From: Paracoccaceae bacterium
GTDB lineage: Bacteria > Pseudomonadota > Alphaproteobacteria > Rhodobacterales > Rhodobacteraceae
Assembly (NCBI GenBank): GCA_024742405.1
Contig: JANSYP010000004.1
Coordinates: forward strand, 62,001 to 126,000
Direction: 5' to 3'
Length of the DNA: 64,000 nucleotides
Shown here piece after piece: positions 7,369-16,260 of this stretch. The notes under the pieces were generated by a model. That model searched no databases, was not told the origin of the DNA, and saw only the letters and a program-made list of their open reading frames with translations. Numbering within the stretch: position 1 is the first letter of the stretch; each line of letters opens with the position of its first letter. The position numbers were made by a program, and so were the translations under genes.

Positions 7369-8706
7369 TTACTGGTCGTCGATGCTCAGCGCCGAAAGGC
7401 CCTTGAGGATATCGATCGCATAGGCGAGCTGGTAGTCTTCCTCGCGCAGCTCCGCCGCCGCTTCGGCACGGGCGCGGTCCTCTTCGATCTGGCGGCGCTC
7501 GTCCTCGGTCAGGCTGTCATTGTCGAGGCTGCCGCGCAGGTCGGCCTCGGAGCGGCTCAGCGGACCGTTTTCCTCTTCGGTCTCCTCGGGTTCTTCGCGG
7601 CGCGGCTGTTCCACGATGATATCAGGCGATACGCCCAGCGCCTGGATCGACCGACCCGACGGCGTGTAGTAGCGCGCCGTGGTCAGACGCATCGCGCCCT
7701 CGCCGCGCAGCGGCATGACTGTCTGGACAGACCCCTTGCCAAAGCTCTTGGTGCCAACGACGATGGCGCGGCGGTGATCCTGCAAAGCGCCAGCGACGAT
7801 CTCGGAGGCCGAGGCAGAACCGCCATTGATCAGCACGACGATGGGCTTGCCTTCGGCCAGATCGCCCTCGGTCGCGTTGTAGCGATCGCCATCCTGGATA
7901 TCGCGCCCGCGGGTAGAGACGATCTCGCCCTTGTCGAGGAACCCGTCCGACACCCGGATCGCCTGGGTCAGCAGACCGCCGGGATTGTTGCGCAGGTCGA
8001 GAACGAAACCTTCGACATTCTCCATCCCGCCAAGCTCTTCGACCGCTTCGGCCAGTCCGCTTTCGAGATTGGGGTATGTCTGGTCATTGAAGGTGGTGAT
8101 CCGCAGCACGACCGCATCGCCCTGACTGCGCGTGCGCACGGCCGTCAGCTTGATCGTGTCGCGTGTAATGGTGACGTCAAAGGGTTCGTCCTCGCCCTCG
8201 CGAACGACGGTAATGATGATCTCGGAGCCCACGGGACCGCGCATCATCTCCACCGCTTCGTCCAACGTCAGGCCGAGGATGCCCTCGCCGTCGACATGGG
8301 TGATGAAATCCCCCGCCTCGATGCCGGCGGCATCTGCGGGCGTGTCGTCGATGGGCGACACCACCTTCACGAACCCATCTTCCTGGGTGACTTCGATCCC
8401 GAGCCCGCCGAACTCTCCGCGGGTCTGGACCCGCATATCATCGGCATCTTTCGGCGAAAGATAGCTGGAATGGGGGTCCAGCGAGGTCAGCATGCCGTTG
8501 ATCGCAGCTTCGATCAGCTCCGATTCTTCCACCTCTTCGACATATTGCGCGCGAATTCGTTCAAAGATATCGCCGAAAAGGTCGAGCTGTTCATAGACCG
8601 AACTGCTGCTCTTTTCTTCTTGCGCCAGCAACGGCCCCGCGATTTGCGTGGTCAGGAGGCCTCCGGCTACCGTGCCAATGAGCGCGGCCATGACGAATGA
8701 TCTCAT
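7369..8706 (-). CDS. ctpA: Carboxy-terminal processing protease (S41 family)
   Basis: Periplasmic serine protease of the tail-specific type that trims or degrades envelope proteins. I prefer ATG 8706 (MRSFVMAALIG) over the in-frame ATG at 8727 because AAAGGA lies just upstream and relatives begin this way; the product is 445 residues. Residues 1-28 are a signal or anchor. A PDZ domain covers about 95-175 (RGEFGGLGIEV, AGIEAGDFI). The S41 domain carries catalytic Ser299 in SASASE and Lys324 in SFGKG, 25 residues apart as in Prc. The C-terminus is charged. In many relatives an EnvC-like gene precedes ctpA; it is absent here. Confidence 0.93.
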   Translation of the reverse strand: MRSFVMAALIGTVAGGLLTTQIAGPLLAQEEKSSSSVYEQLDLFGDIFERIRAQYVEEVEESELIEAAINGMLTSLDPHSSYLSPKDADDMRVQTRGEFGGLGIEVTQEDGFVKVVSPIDDTPADAAGIEAGDFITHVDGEGILGLTLDEAVEMMRGPVGSEIIITVVREGEDEPFDVTITRDTIKLTAVRTRSQGDAVVLRITTFNDQTYPNLESGLAEAVEELGGMENVEGFVLDLRNNPGGLLTQAIRVSDGFLDKGEIVSTRGRDIQDGDRYNATEGDLAEGKPIVVLINGGSASASEIVAGALQDHRRAIVVGTKSFGKGSVQTVMPLRGEGAMRLTTARYYTPSGRSIQALGVSPDIIVEQPRREEPEETEEENGPLSRSEADLRGSLDNDSLTEDERRQIEEDRARAEAAAELREEDYQLAYAIDILKGLSALSIDDQ

Positions 8707-8873
8707 GCGGGTCAGTCCTTTTGCCATGCGAACGGGGCCCTGCCGTGGGCTGGGCCATCGCCTGTTCTAATCCCCATATAAAGCGCTTCCGACCGATAGG
8801 TGCCAGCGCCTTCTGGAATGGATGTCACTTTTGTGTGCTGACCCGGCGTCCGATTGCCGGTGTGCTCACGGAG

Positions 8874-8893
8874 TGGTCGCGCAAATGCGACCA
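8874..8893 (-). terminator. Hairpin downstream of gpmI
   Basis: TGGTCGC (8874-8880) pairs with GCGACCA (8887-8893), a perfect 7-bp stem and 6-nt loop, about 36 nt after the gpmI stop and about 170 nt before the ctpA start. It suggests gpmI and ctpA are separate transcripts. No T tract follows. Confidence 0.5.
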
Positions 8894-8928
8894 GAGTCGC
8901 TGTCTCCGTGTGCGCTGCAAGCGTGGCG

Positions 8929-10452
8929 CTAGGCGCGGATCAGGCTATTTCCGGTCATCTCATCGGGCTGCGGCAGACCCATCAGCTCCAGCAAGGTAGG
9001 CGCCAGATCGGCCAGACGTCCGTCGGCCAGCGCTGCTCCTTCGGGTCCGCCCACCAGGATCACCGGCACCGGGTTGAGTGTGTGGGCGGTGTGGGGACCG
9101 CCGGTTTCGGGATCGACCATCAATTCGCAATTGCCATGATCCGCGGTCAGCACCATCGCGCCACCCACCGATTCCAGCGCCTCCAGAACCGCGCCGAGCC
9201 CGTGGTCCACCGCCGAGCAGGCGGCCATTGCCGCATCAAGATCGCCGGTATGGCCGACCATGTCGGGATTGGCATAGTTGGTGACGATCAGATCGTAGCC
9301 TTCGCGGATCGCCGCAACGAAGCGCTCCGTCACCTCGGCCGAGGACATCGCCGGCGCCAGATCGTATGTCGCCACCTTGGGCGAGGACGGCATGAACCGG
9401 TCCTCTCCGGGTTCGGGATCTTCTTGCCCGCCATTCAGGAAAAAAGTGACATGGGGGTACTTCTCGGTCTCGGCCAGGCGGAACTGGCGACGGTCGTGCT
9501 TGGCCACCCAGGATCCCAGCGTGTTCACCAACGCCCGCTTGGGAAACACCGTATCGATCCATGCGTTGTGGTCGTCGGAATACTCCACCATGCCCAGCAA
9601 CGCGGCCCAGGCGGGGCGCGGCCCGGTGTCGAACGCGTCGAACGCGGGGTCCGCGACGGCGCACAGGATCTCGCGCGCCCGGTCAGCGCGGAAATTGAGG
9701 CAGAACAATCCGTCGCCGTCCTGCACGCCCCGATACTCCCCGACGCGAGTCGGCAGGATGAATTCATCACTTTCGCCGCGCGCATAGCCTGACACCACGG
9801 CCATTCCGGCATCGGGAGCGGTATGCTCGGCGACCCCGCGCACGATGGCGCCGTACGCCCGCGCGACCCGATCCCAGCGATTGTCCCGATCCATGGCGTA
9901 GTAGCGCCCGCAGACAGTGGCCACGAACGCGCGCTCCGGCAGTCGTTCGATCAGCGTGGCGATATAGCCATCTGCGGATTTCGGCGGTACGTCTCGGCCG
10001 TCGGTGATCGCGTGGATCGCAACGGTCAACCCGGCCTCCGACAGAATGTGCGCGGCGGCCAACAGATGCTCCAGATGGCCATGGACACCCCCGCCGGACA
10101 CCACACCCATCAGATGCGCGGTCCCGCCGCTGGCCTGAAGATCGGCGATGAACCGTTGCAAGGCGGCGTTTTCCGCAAAACTGCCATCCTCGATCGCAAG
10201 GTCGATCTGGCCCAGATCCATCGCAACGACCCGGCCGGCGCCGATATTGGTATGCCCCACCTCCGAATTGCCCATCTGCCCGGTCGGCAACCCGACATCG
10301 GGGCCATGGGTGTTCAGCAGTGCATGGGGGCAGGTCGCCATCAGACGGTCGAAATTCGGTGTGTCGGCCAGGGCTGGCGCGTTATTGTCGGTCTCATCGC
10401 GCGCCCCCCACCCATCCAGGATGCACAAGACGACAGGTTTCGGGGCAGCCAT
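8929..10452 (-). CDS. gpmI: 2,3-bisphosphoglycerate-independent phosphoglycerate mutase
   Basis: Interconverts 3- and 2-phosphoglycerate in glycolysis and gluconeogenesis through a phosphoserine intermediate with two Mn ions. The product is 507 residues, normal for the family. Catalytic Ser63 lies in MGNSEVGH. Metal ligands are visible in the first phosphatase-like motif (LCILDGWG) and in VLTADHGNCE near the C-terminus. The start at 10452 has GGAGGATGCGCC in front; the same frame stays open for a further 1.6 kb upstream with no coding meaning. It is divergent from dapE across 126 nt. Confidence 0.96.
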   Translation of the reverse strand: MAAPKPVVLCILDGWGARDETDNNAPALADTPNFDRLMATCPHALLNTHGPDVGLPTGQMGNSEVGHTNIGAGRVVAMDLGQIDLAIEDGSFAENAALQRFIADLQASGGTAHLMGVVSGGGVHGHLEHLLAAAHILSEAGLTVAIHAITDGRDVPPKSADGYIATLIERLPERAFVATVCGRYYAMDRDNRWDRVARAYGAIVRGVAEHTAPDAGMAVVSGYARGESDEFILPTRVGEYRGVQDGDGLFCLNFRADRAREILCAVADPAFDAFDTGPRPAWAALLGMVEYSDDHNAWIDTVFPKRALVNTLGSWVAKHDRRQFRLAETEKYPHVTFFLNGGQEDPEPGEDRFMPSSPKVATYDLAPAMSSAEVTERFVAAIREGYDLIVTNYANPDMVGHTGDLDAAMAACSAVDHGLGAVLEALESVGGAMVLTADHGNCELMVDPETGGPHTAHTLNPVPVILVGGPEGAALADGRLADLAPTLLELMGLPQPDEMTGNSLIRA

Positions 10453-10578
10453 GGCGCATCCTCCGGCGATTTTCGGGCGGCATTCTTTCGCTGATAGCCC
10501 TAACAAAGCCCGCCCCGGCCCGCGAGAGCGAAAGCGGCGCGGCTTGCGCGCGGGCGGCGGCTTGGCTAGGCGACGGAC

Positions 10579-11727
10579 ATGACCCTGTCGCTCGATCCCG
10601 TCGATCTCACCGCCCGCCTCGTGCGCTGCCCCTCCGTGACCCCTGAGGAAGGCGGCGCGCTTACCCTGCTGAGCGATCTGCTGGACGCCGCCGGGTTCGA
10701 GACCCACCGCGTGGACCGAAACGGCACGCCGAACCTGTTCGCCCGCTGGGGGCCACAGGGCCACCCGAGAACTCTCGGATTCAACGGCCATACCGATGTC
10801 GTCCCGGTCGGTGATGCCGCCGCCTGGACCGCCGATCCGTTCGGCGCGGAGATCCGCGACGGGATGCTGATCGGCCGCGGCGCGACGGATATGAAATCCG
10901 CCGTCGCTGCCTTTACCACCGCGGCCATTGGGTTCGTCGGTGCGACACCGCCGGATGGCGCCGTGATTCTGACCGTCACCGGGGACGAGGAAGGCGACGC
11001 CACCGATGGCACGACCGCGATCCTGGACTGGATGGCGGCAGAGGGCGAGGCGATGACGGCCTGTATCGTGGGGGAGCCCACCTGCCCCGAGACCTTCGGC
11101 GAGATGATGAAGATCGGGCGGCGCGGCTCCATGACGGCCTATCTGACCGCGACCGGGGTTCAGGGGCACTCCGCCTATCTGCACCGCGCGCGTAACCCGG
11201 TGCCCGCAATGGCGCGTCTGGTGGATCGGCTGTCCTCCACGCCGCTCGACAGCGGGACTGCCCATTTCGACCCTTCGACCCTGGCGGCGACGACGTTCGA
11301 CACCGGCAATCCCGCCAACAACGTCGTGCCCGCGCGCTGCACCGCGACGCTCAATTTCCGCTTCAACGACAGCCACAACAGCGAGAGCCTGACGGCATGG
11401 CTCACTGCGCACATGGAGGCGATTGCAGCCGAAACCGGGATCGCCTTCGACATGACCACACGGGTGTCGGGCGAAAGCTTCGTCACCGAGCCGGGCCCGC
11501 TGAGCGATCTGGTGGCCGAAGCCGTACGGGCCGAGACGGGCCTGGACCCGGTGCTTTCCACCAGCGGCGGCACGTCGGACGCGCGCTTCATCAAGCAGCA
11601 TTGCCCGGTGGTGGAATTCGGGCTGGTGGGGCGCGGCATGCATCAGGTGGACGAGGCCGTCGCCATCGACGAGATACCGCGCTTGACATCGGTATACCGG
11701 CGGGTCCTTGCGGATTTCTTCGCCTGA
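10579..11727 (+). CDS. dapE: Succinyl-diaminopimelate desuccinylase
   Basis: Zinc amidohydrolase of the M20 family that releases succinate from N-succinyl-LL-diaminopimelate, a late step to meso-DAP for peptidoglycan and lysine. The 382-residue product shows metal ligands His71 (GHTDVVP) and Asp104 (GRGATDMK) and the catalytic glutamate pair in [10 protein letters not shown] (137-138). The dimerisation lid domain lies at about 185-295. It is followed one base later by a glycosyltransferase-like gene, so the two probably share a transcript. Confidence 0.95.
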   Translation: MTLSLDPVDLTARLVRCPSVTPEEGGALTLLSDLLDAAGFETHRVDRNGTPNLFARWGPQGHPRTLGFNGHTDVVPVGDAAAWTADPFGAEIRDGMLIGRGATDMKSAVAAFTTAAIGFVGATPPDGAVILTVTGDEEGDATDGTTAILDWMAAEGEAMTACIVGEPTCPETFGEMMKIGRRGSMTAYLTATGVQGHSAYLHRARNPVPAMARLVDRLSSTPLDSGTAHFDPSTLAATTFDTGNPANNVVPARCTATLNFRFNDSHNSESLTAWLTAHMEAIAAETGIAFDMTTRVSGESFVTEPGPLSDLVAEAVRAETGLDPVLSTSGGTSDARFIKQHCPVVEFGLVGRGMHQVDEAVAIDEIPRLTSVYRRVLADFFA

Positions 11728-11728
11728 C

Positions 11729-12361
11729 ATGCAAGACCGGCGCCCGCGCCTGATCGTCATGGTCAAGGAGCCGCGCCCCGGACGCGTGAAAACCCGGCTG
11801 GGGCGCGCGATCGGGATGGTGCCCGCCGCCTGGTGGTTCCGGCACCAGACCGCGTCCCTCATCCGCGGCCTCCGCGACCCCCGCTGGCGGCTGGAACTGG
11901 CCGTCTCGCCCGACCGCGAGGGGCTGGACAGCCGGGTCTGGCCCGGCGATCTCCCCCGACGCCCGCAGGGAGGCGGCAATCTGGGTGCGCGGATGGGACG
12001 GCTGCTGCGGCAGGGCCCGCCCGGACCTGTGCTGGTGATCGGGGGAGATATCCCGGGGATCCGGCGCAGGCACATCGCCGACGCGATCCGCCTGCTCGGG
12101 ACCCACGATGCGGTGCTCGGTCCCGCCGAGGATGGCGGCTACTGGCTGATCGGACTCGCCCGCCGGCGCGCGCCGCCGCCCACGATGTTTCACGGGGTGC
12201 GCTGGTCCTCGCGCCACGCGATGGCAGATACCATCGCCACCCTGCCCGGTCACCGGATCGCGCAGGCGACCATGCTTGCAGATGTCGATACGGCTGCGGA
12301 CCTTACTCGGCTGCGGCGGCTCGCGCGTCTTCGAGAGCCGAAATCGCCGCCGTCGCAATGA
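11729..12361 (+). CDS. TIGR04282/DUF2064 family glycosyltransferase-like protein
   Basis: This 210-residue protein belongs to the cofactor/nucleotidyltransferase-like family TIGR04282. The signature VMVKEPRPGRVKTRLGRAIG lies at about residues 10-29, a GGDIPGI acidic motif in mid-protein, and DAVLGPAEDGGYWLIGL in the second half. The start ATG 11729 is 1 nt after dapE. Its 3' end overlaps the convergent ackA by 59 nt, so the last 19 codons are read antisense to the end of ackA. The substrate is unknown. Confidence 0.8.
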   Translation: MQDRRPRLIVMVKEPRPGRVKTRLGRAIGMVPAAWWFRHQTASLIRGLRDPRWRLELAVSPDREGLDSRVWPGDLPRRPQGGGNLGARMGRLLRQGPPGPVLVIGGDIPGIRRRHIADAIRLLGTHDAVLGPAEDGGYWLIGLARRRAPPPTMFHGVRWSSRHAMADTIATLPGHRIAQATMLADVDTAADLTRLRRLARLREPKSPPSQ

Positions 12362-13478
12362 CCAGCTCCTCGTCCGTGGGGATTACCCGGACAGTCACGT
12401 CGCCGCTGGAGATCACCGCGGCATGCTCCGCATTGGCGGCTTCGTCGAGCGTGATCCCGATCCACTCCATATCGCTGCAGACCTTGCCGCGGATATTGGC
12501 GGAGTTTTCGCCGATCCCGCCGGTAAAGACGACCGTGTCGAGCCCGCCAAGCACTGCCGCCAGCGACCCCAGTTCGCGCCGGATCCGGAACACGAAATAC
12601 TCGATCGCCTGGTCGGCCTCCGGCGTGCCCGCGCCTTCCAGCACGCGCATGTCGTTGCTCAGATCCGACAGGCCCTTGAGCCCGCTTTCCTTGTAGAGCA
12701 GGTCCGAGATCGCCTTGGCGTCCATCCCTTCCTGCTCCATCAGATAGAGCATGACGCCGGGGTCGAGCTGACCGCAACGGGTGCCCATGGGCAGACCGTC
12801 CAGCGCCGAGAACCCCATGGTGGAGGCGACCGATTGGCCCTCGCGGAGCGCGCACATCGACGCGCCATTACCCAGATGGCAGACCACCGTCCGGTCCGCG
12901 CCCTGCGGGTCGATTCGGGCCATCGCACCGGCGATGTAGTCATAGCTCAGCCCGTGGAACCCATAGCGCCGCACGCCGGCCTCATAATAGCGCCGCGGCA
13001 GGGCGAACGTGTCGTTTACCCACGGGTGGCCCCGATGAAAGGCCGTGTCGAAGCACCCCACCTGCACTGCATCGGGAAACGCCTCCATCGCCGCACGCAC
13101 CGCGGCCAGGTTGTGTGGCTGGTGCAGCGGCGCGAGAGGCACGAATTTCTCCAGCGTCGCCATGACCTCGTCGGTCAGAACCGCAGGCGCGTCATAGACC
13201 GTGCCGCCATGCACCACACGATGCCCGATGGCGGCGACGCCCTGCCCGTCGAGCACCGGCGCCACGGCATCAAGGATCGCGCGCACGCCTTCGACATGGT
13301 CCGCCTGACCCAACTCGGTCTTGGTCTTTTTGCCCTGCCACTTCAGGCTCAGCACACCACCGAAGGAGTAGAGGCTTTCGATCTGGCCGCTGGCCAGCTC
13401 TTCGGGGGCGTCGCCCGAGGAAAAAACAGCAAATTTGATCGAGGACGATCCGGCATTCAGGGTCAGCACCCGCGTCAT
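12303..13478 (-). CDS. ackA: Acetate kinase
   Basis: Makes ATP and acetate (or another short acid) from acyl phosphate. The 391-residue product starts MTRVLTLNAGSSSIKFA and contains the family signatures GHRVVHGG, FDTAFH and GNGASMCALREGQSVASTMGF-like segments and a GGIGEN near the C-terminus. It overlaps the upstream maoC-pta by 4 nt (ATGA), so it is coupled to it. Its tail overlaps the convergent glycosyltransferase-like gene by 59 nt. In this operon it should complete acyl-CoA to acyl-phosphate to acid plus ATP. A preference for propionate or butyrate over acetate cannot be excluded. Confidence 0.94.
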   Translation of the reverse strand: MTRVLTLNAGSSSIKFAVFSSGDAPEELASGQIESLYSFGGVLSLKWQGKKTKTELGQADHVEGVRAILDAVAPVLDGQGVAAIGHRVVHGGTVYDAPAVLTDEVMATLEKFVPLAPLHQPHNLAAVRAAMEAFPDAVQVGCFDTAFHRGHPWVNDTFALPRRYYEAGVRRYGFHGLSYDYIAGAMARIDPQGADRTVVCHLGNGASMCALREGQSVASTMGFSALDGLPMGTRCGQLDPGVMLYLMEQEGMDAKAISDLLYKESGLKGLSDLSNDMRVLEGAGTPEADQAIEYFVFRIRRELGSLAAVLGGLDTVVFTGGIGENSANIRGKVCSDMEWIGITLDEAANAEHAAVISSGDVTVRVIPTDEELVIATAAISALEDARAAAAE

Positions 13479-14857
13479 TTTTTAAGGCTCTCCGCGTAGA
13501 GCGCAGCAATGGCACAGGAGGCCAGCCGCGCTTTGTCGTCGTCGGATCGGGATGTGAGGATGATCGGGCAAGCCGCACCCAGGACGATCCCTCCGGCCTC
13601 GGCATGTGACACGAATGTCAGCTGTTTGGCCAGCATGTTGGCGCTCTCGATATTGGGCGGTACGAGGATTTCGGCCTGCCCGGCGACGCGGCTTTTGATG
13701 CCCTTGGTGCGTGCAGCCTCCAGATCCATGGCGTTGTCCATGGCCAGCGGACCGTCAACGACGCCACCCGTGATCTGTCCGCGCTCGGCCATTTTCGACA
13801 GGATCGCGGCATCCATTGTCGACTGCATCTTGGGATTGACCGTTTCCACTGCCGAGAGCACGCCGACCTTGGGCTGCTCGATGCCGAGGGATATCGCCAG
13901 ATCGATGGCATTCTGGACGATGCTGACCTTGGTTTCCAGGTCCGGGGCGATGTTGATCGCGGCGTCGGACACCATCAGGATATGGGTCAGCCCCGGCACA
14001 TCCATGACGAAGATGTGGCTCAACCGGCGCGTGGTGCGCAGTCCGCCCTCGCGCTTGACGACCTGCCGGAGCAGCTCGTCGGTGTGCAGATGCCCCTTCA
14101 TCAGCGCGCGCGCCCTGCCCTGATTGACCAACGCGACACCCTTGATTGCGGCGGCGCGATGGTCGGGCACATCAAAGATCTCGATACCCGAGAGATCCGC
14201 GCCCAGCTCGGCCGCCGCAGCGGTGATCTTGGCCGCGTCTCCGATCAGAATTGGGTCGATCAGCGTATGATCGCGTCCTAGCAGCGCGCCGCCCAGGGAA
14301 TTGGGCTCTTCGGGCGCGACGACCGCTGTCGGGATCGGGTCGAGCGGCTCCGCCCGCTCCAGCATGGCGTCGAAATGGATATGCTTCTGCACGGTCAGGC
14401 CCGGAACGTCCCGGGCCTCGAAACTGTCCTGGGCATCCGGGGCAATCACCACGGCCTCGCCATCGGCGATCAACGTGCCGTCGGCCAGCGCGACGGAGGT
14501 GTCGAAGATCGCCTGCCGGCCATCGCCCTTGGCCTTCAGCCGGACCCGCGCGACGAGCTGGTCTCCCGCATGGGCCTGGGCGTGAAAGGTCAGCGCCTGA
14601 CTGCGATAGATCGTGCCCGGCCCGGGCAGTTCGTTGCCCAGCACCGCCGAGATCAGCGACCCGACCCAGAGCCCCGGCGCCAGCGCCTCGGTCTGCCCGT
14701 CACCATCGCCATCCTCGCGCGGCAGGTGCATCGGGTTGAGATTGCCCGACGTGTTTGCAAAGACATAGAGATCGTCGGCCACGCAAAGACGGTGGATCTC
14801 GGCCTCCATGCCGATCTCCAGCTTGTCGTAAGGCGTGTTTCGAAAGAGCTTGGTCAT
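13475..14857 (-). CDS. Bifunctional MaoC-type enoyl-CoA hydratase / phosphate acyltransferase
   Basis: A fusion of 460 residues. The N-terminal part (about 1-150) is a MaoC hot-dog domain (YDKLEIGMEAEI, NTSGNLNPMH with the catalytic Asn/His region, then SALLGN/LPGPGTIYRSQ). The C-terminal part (about 165-460) is a phosphotransacetylase/phosphotransbutyrylase domain ending in GGIVLGAACPIILTSR. The start ATG 14857 overlaps the preceding stop (ATGA). The fusion links hydration of an enoyl-CoA with acyl transfer to phosphate and feeds acyl phosphate to AckA. The fused architecture is known in alphaproteobacteria; the real substrate is not established from sequence. Confidence 0.9.
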   Translation of the reverse strand: MTKLFRNTPYDKLEIGMEAEIHRLCVADDLYVFANTSGNLNPMHLPREDGDGDGQTEALAPGLWVGSLISAVLGNELPGPGTIYRSQALTFHAQAHAGDQLVARVRLKAKGDGRQAIFDTSVALADGTLIADGEAVVIAPDAQDSFEARDVPGLTVQKHIHFDAMLERAEPLDPIPTAVVAPEEPNSLGGALLGRDHTLIDPILIGDAAKITAAAAELGADLSGIEIFDVPDHRAAAIKGVALVNQGRARALMKGHLHTDELLRQVVKREGGLRTTRRLSHIFVMDVPGLTHILMVSDAAINIAPDLETKVSIVQNAIDLAISLGIEQPKVGVLSAVETVNPKMQSTMDAAILSKMAERGQITGGVVDGPLAMDNAMDLEAARTKGIKSRVAGQAEILVPPNIESANMLAKQLTFVSHAEAGGIVLGAACPIILTSRSDDDKARLASCAIAALYAESLKK

Positions 14858-15360
14858 TGACGGATCCCTTCGACCCATTCTGCCGCGTCGGCCGCCGGGC
14901 CGCCAGATGTCTGTAAATCGAGCTTGGACTCGAGCCGGTCGATGAAGGCATTGGGGACGTTGCCCAGGTCATCCTCCGGTCCGATCACATAGCGCAGGTC
15001 CCGCACCGCGTCCTTGCGCGCCTGCCGACTGGCACGCAGCGACGGCGCGCTGTCAGCGTTCTCGGCAATCACAGTATCGGACCATTGGCGTAACGAAAAG
15101 AGGAACAGGTATCCCCGTTTCCGGGCGTCCTGCGCGCAGGCGCTGTGGGCACTCACGATCCCGATGGGTGTCGTCAGTCCCTGCAGATCGCCCGTGATCG
15201 CCGACATCTGCCGCGCCATCATGTCGGCTGTGTCCCGCGCGTGCACTGTGGCCAACTCGAACCGGCGCGATGGCGCCGTTTGGAGCGTTTCTGACCGCTC
15301 GTCAGAGGCTGTCGGGAGCTGCTCGGCGCGCATGCCGGGCCACGGTTTGGTCGAATGCAA
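14854..15360 (-). CDS. Unrecognised protein in the acyl-phosphate operon
   Basis: I do not recognise this protein of about 168 residues. The best start is TTG 15360, because AAGGAG (15368-15373) lies 7 nt before it; ATGs at 15378 and 15333 lack such a site. It has no signal peptide or long hydrophobic stretch. The middle (about residues 35-105) looks helical: HARDTADMMARQMSAITGDL, then a cysteine in SAHSACAQDARKRG and FLFSLRQWSDTVI. A low-complexity acidic tail follows. Its stop overlaps the start of maoC-pta (ATGA), so it is probably coupled to the enzyme genes. A phasin-like or scaffold role is possible but is a guess. Confidence 0.6.
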   Translation of the reverse strand: MHSTKPWPGMRAEQLPTASDERSETLQTAPSRRFELATVHARDTADMMARQMSAITGDLQGLTTPIGIVSAHSACAQDARKRGYLFLFSLRQWSDTVIAENADSAPSLRASRQARKDAVRDLRYVIGPEDDLGNVPNAFIDRLESKLDLQTSGGPAADAAEWVEGIRQ

Positions 15361-15396
15361 TGCGTCGCTCCTTGTCATGCAGGGACTGGGCCGCCG

Positions 15397-16161
15397 TCAG
15401 CCCACGATATGCTGGCCGCCATCGATGAAATGAACCGAGCCGGTGACATTGAAGGCCTCGCGGCTGGCCAGGAACGCGGCGTAGGCCCCGACATCCTCGA
15501 TTGTCGCCAGATGATGCGTCGGAGCGTTGCGCGCGGCATCTTCGAGCAGCTCGTCGAAATGGCCGATACCGGTCGCGGCGCGGGTTCTCAGCGGTCCCGG
15601 CGACAGCGCATGGACCGAAATACCCTTGGGACCCAGTTCGGCCGCGATGTAGCGGGTGACCGACTCCAGCGCCGCCTTGACCGGTCCCATGATGTTGTAG
15701 TTGTCCACGACCTTTTCGGCGCCGTAGAAGCTGACCGTCATGCAGGTCCCGCCCTCCGCCATCAGTGGCTCGGCCTTGCGCACCATCCGCACGAAGGAAT
15801 GGACGGAGATGTCCATGGCGGTGCGAAACCCAGTGCGCGAGCTGTCGAGTACCCGGCCATGCAGATCGTCCTTCGGGCAATAGGCAATTGAATGAACCAG
15901 CGTATCGAGCTTGCCCCAATCGGCCGCGATCCTGTCGAAGACGGCGTCCAGCTGCGCATCCTCGGCCACGTCGAGCGGGAGGACCAGCGACGCGCCGAGC
16001 TCCTCGGCCAGGGGTCGGACATGGGGCTCGGCCCGGTCATTGAGATAGGTGACGGCAAGGTCCGCGCCCTGCGTCCGCAACGCCTTGGCCACGCCATAGG
16101 CAATGGACTGTGCGTTGGCGATGCCGACGATGAGGGCCTTTTGCCCCGACAATGAAAACAT
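15397..16161 (-). CDS. Enoyl-ACP reductase, FabI type
   Basis: This 254-residue SDR of the FabI branch has the NAD-binding GIANAQSIAYGVA (13-25), SIAYCPKDDL (91-100) and the FabI catalytic spacing Tyr155-x6-Lys162 (YNIMGPVK); Tyr146 is the second conserved tyrosine. It reduces trans-2-enoyl chains on ACP or CoA with NAD(P)H. It is the first gene of the operon with an unknown gene, maoC-pta and ackA. A pta-ackA-fabI linkage is also known in Sinorhizobium. It is therefore probably a second, specialised copy rather than the main housekeeping FabI, which I infer from context. Confidence 0.88.
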   Translation of the reverse strand: MFSLSGQKALIVGIANAQSIAYGVAKALRTQGADLAVTYLNDRAEPHVRPLAEELGASLVLPLDVAEDAQLDAVFDRIAADWGKLDTLVHSIAYCPKDDLHGRVLDSSRTGFRTAMDISVHSFVRMVRKAEPLMAEGGTCMTVSFYGAEKVVDNYNIMGPVKAALESVTRYIAAELGPKGISVHALSPGPLRTRAATGIGHFDELLEDAARNAPTHHLATIEDVGAYAAFLASREAFNVTGSVHFIDGGQHIVG

Positions 16162-16228
16162 GACAGCAACTCCTTACGGAGCGCCATGTTAGGGTGGTTT
16201 TGTAACAGAGCGTAGGTGGATTATGCAG

Positions 16229-16250
16229 CTGCGGCATTTTCTTGCCGCAG
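16229..16250 (-). terminator. Hairpin downstream of grpE
   Basis: CTGCGGCA (16229-16236) pairs perfectly with TGCCGCAG (16243-16250), an 8-bp stem and 6-nt loop, starting 10 nt after the grpE stop. It separates the hrcA-grpE transcript from the fabI operon. Confidence 0.6.
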
Positions 16251-16260
16251 TGCCGCGAAT

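Noticed and set aside
8929-12075. Open frame of 1048 codons on the minus strand extending gpmI upstream
   Set aside because: Only the part from 10452 is gpmI; the rest is antisense to dapE and the glycosyltransferase-like gene and looks like random Arg/Pro/Gly-rich high-GC read-through.
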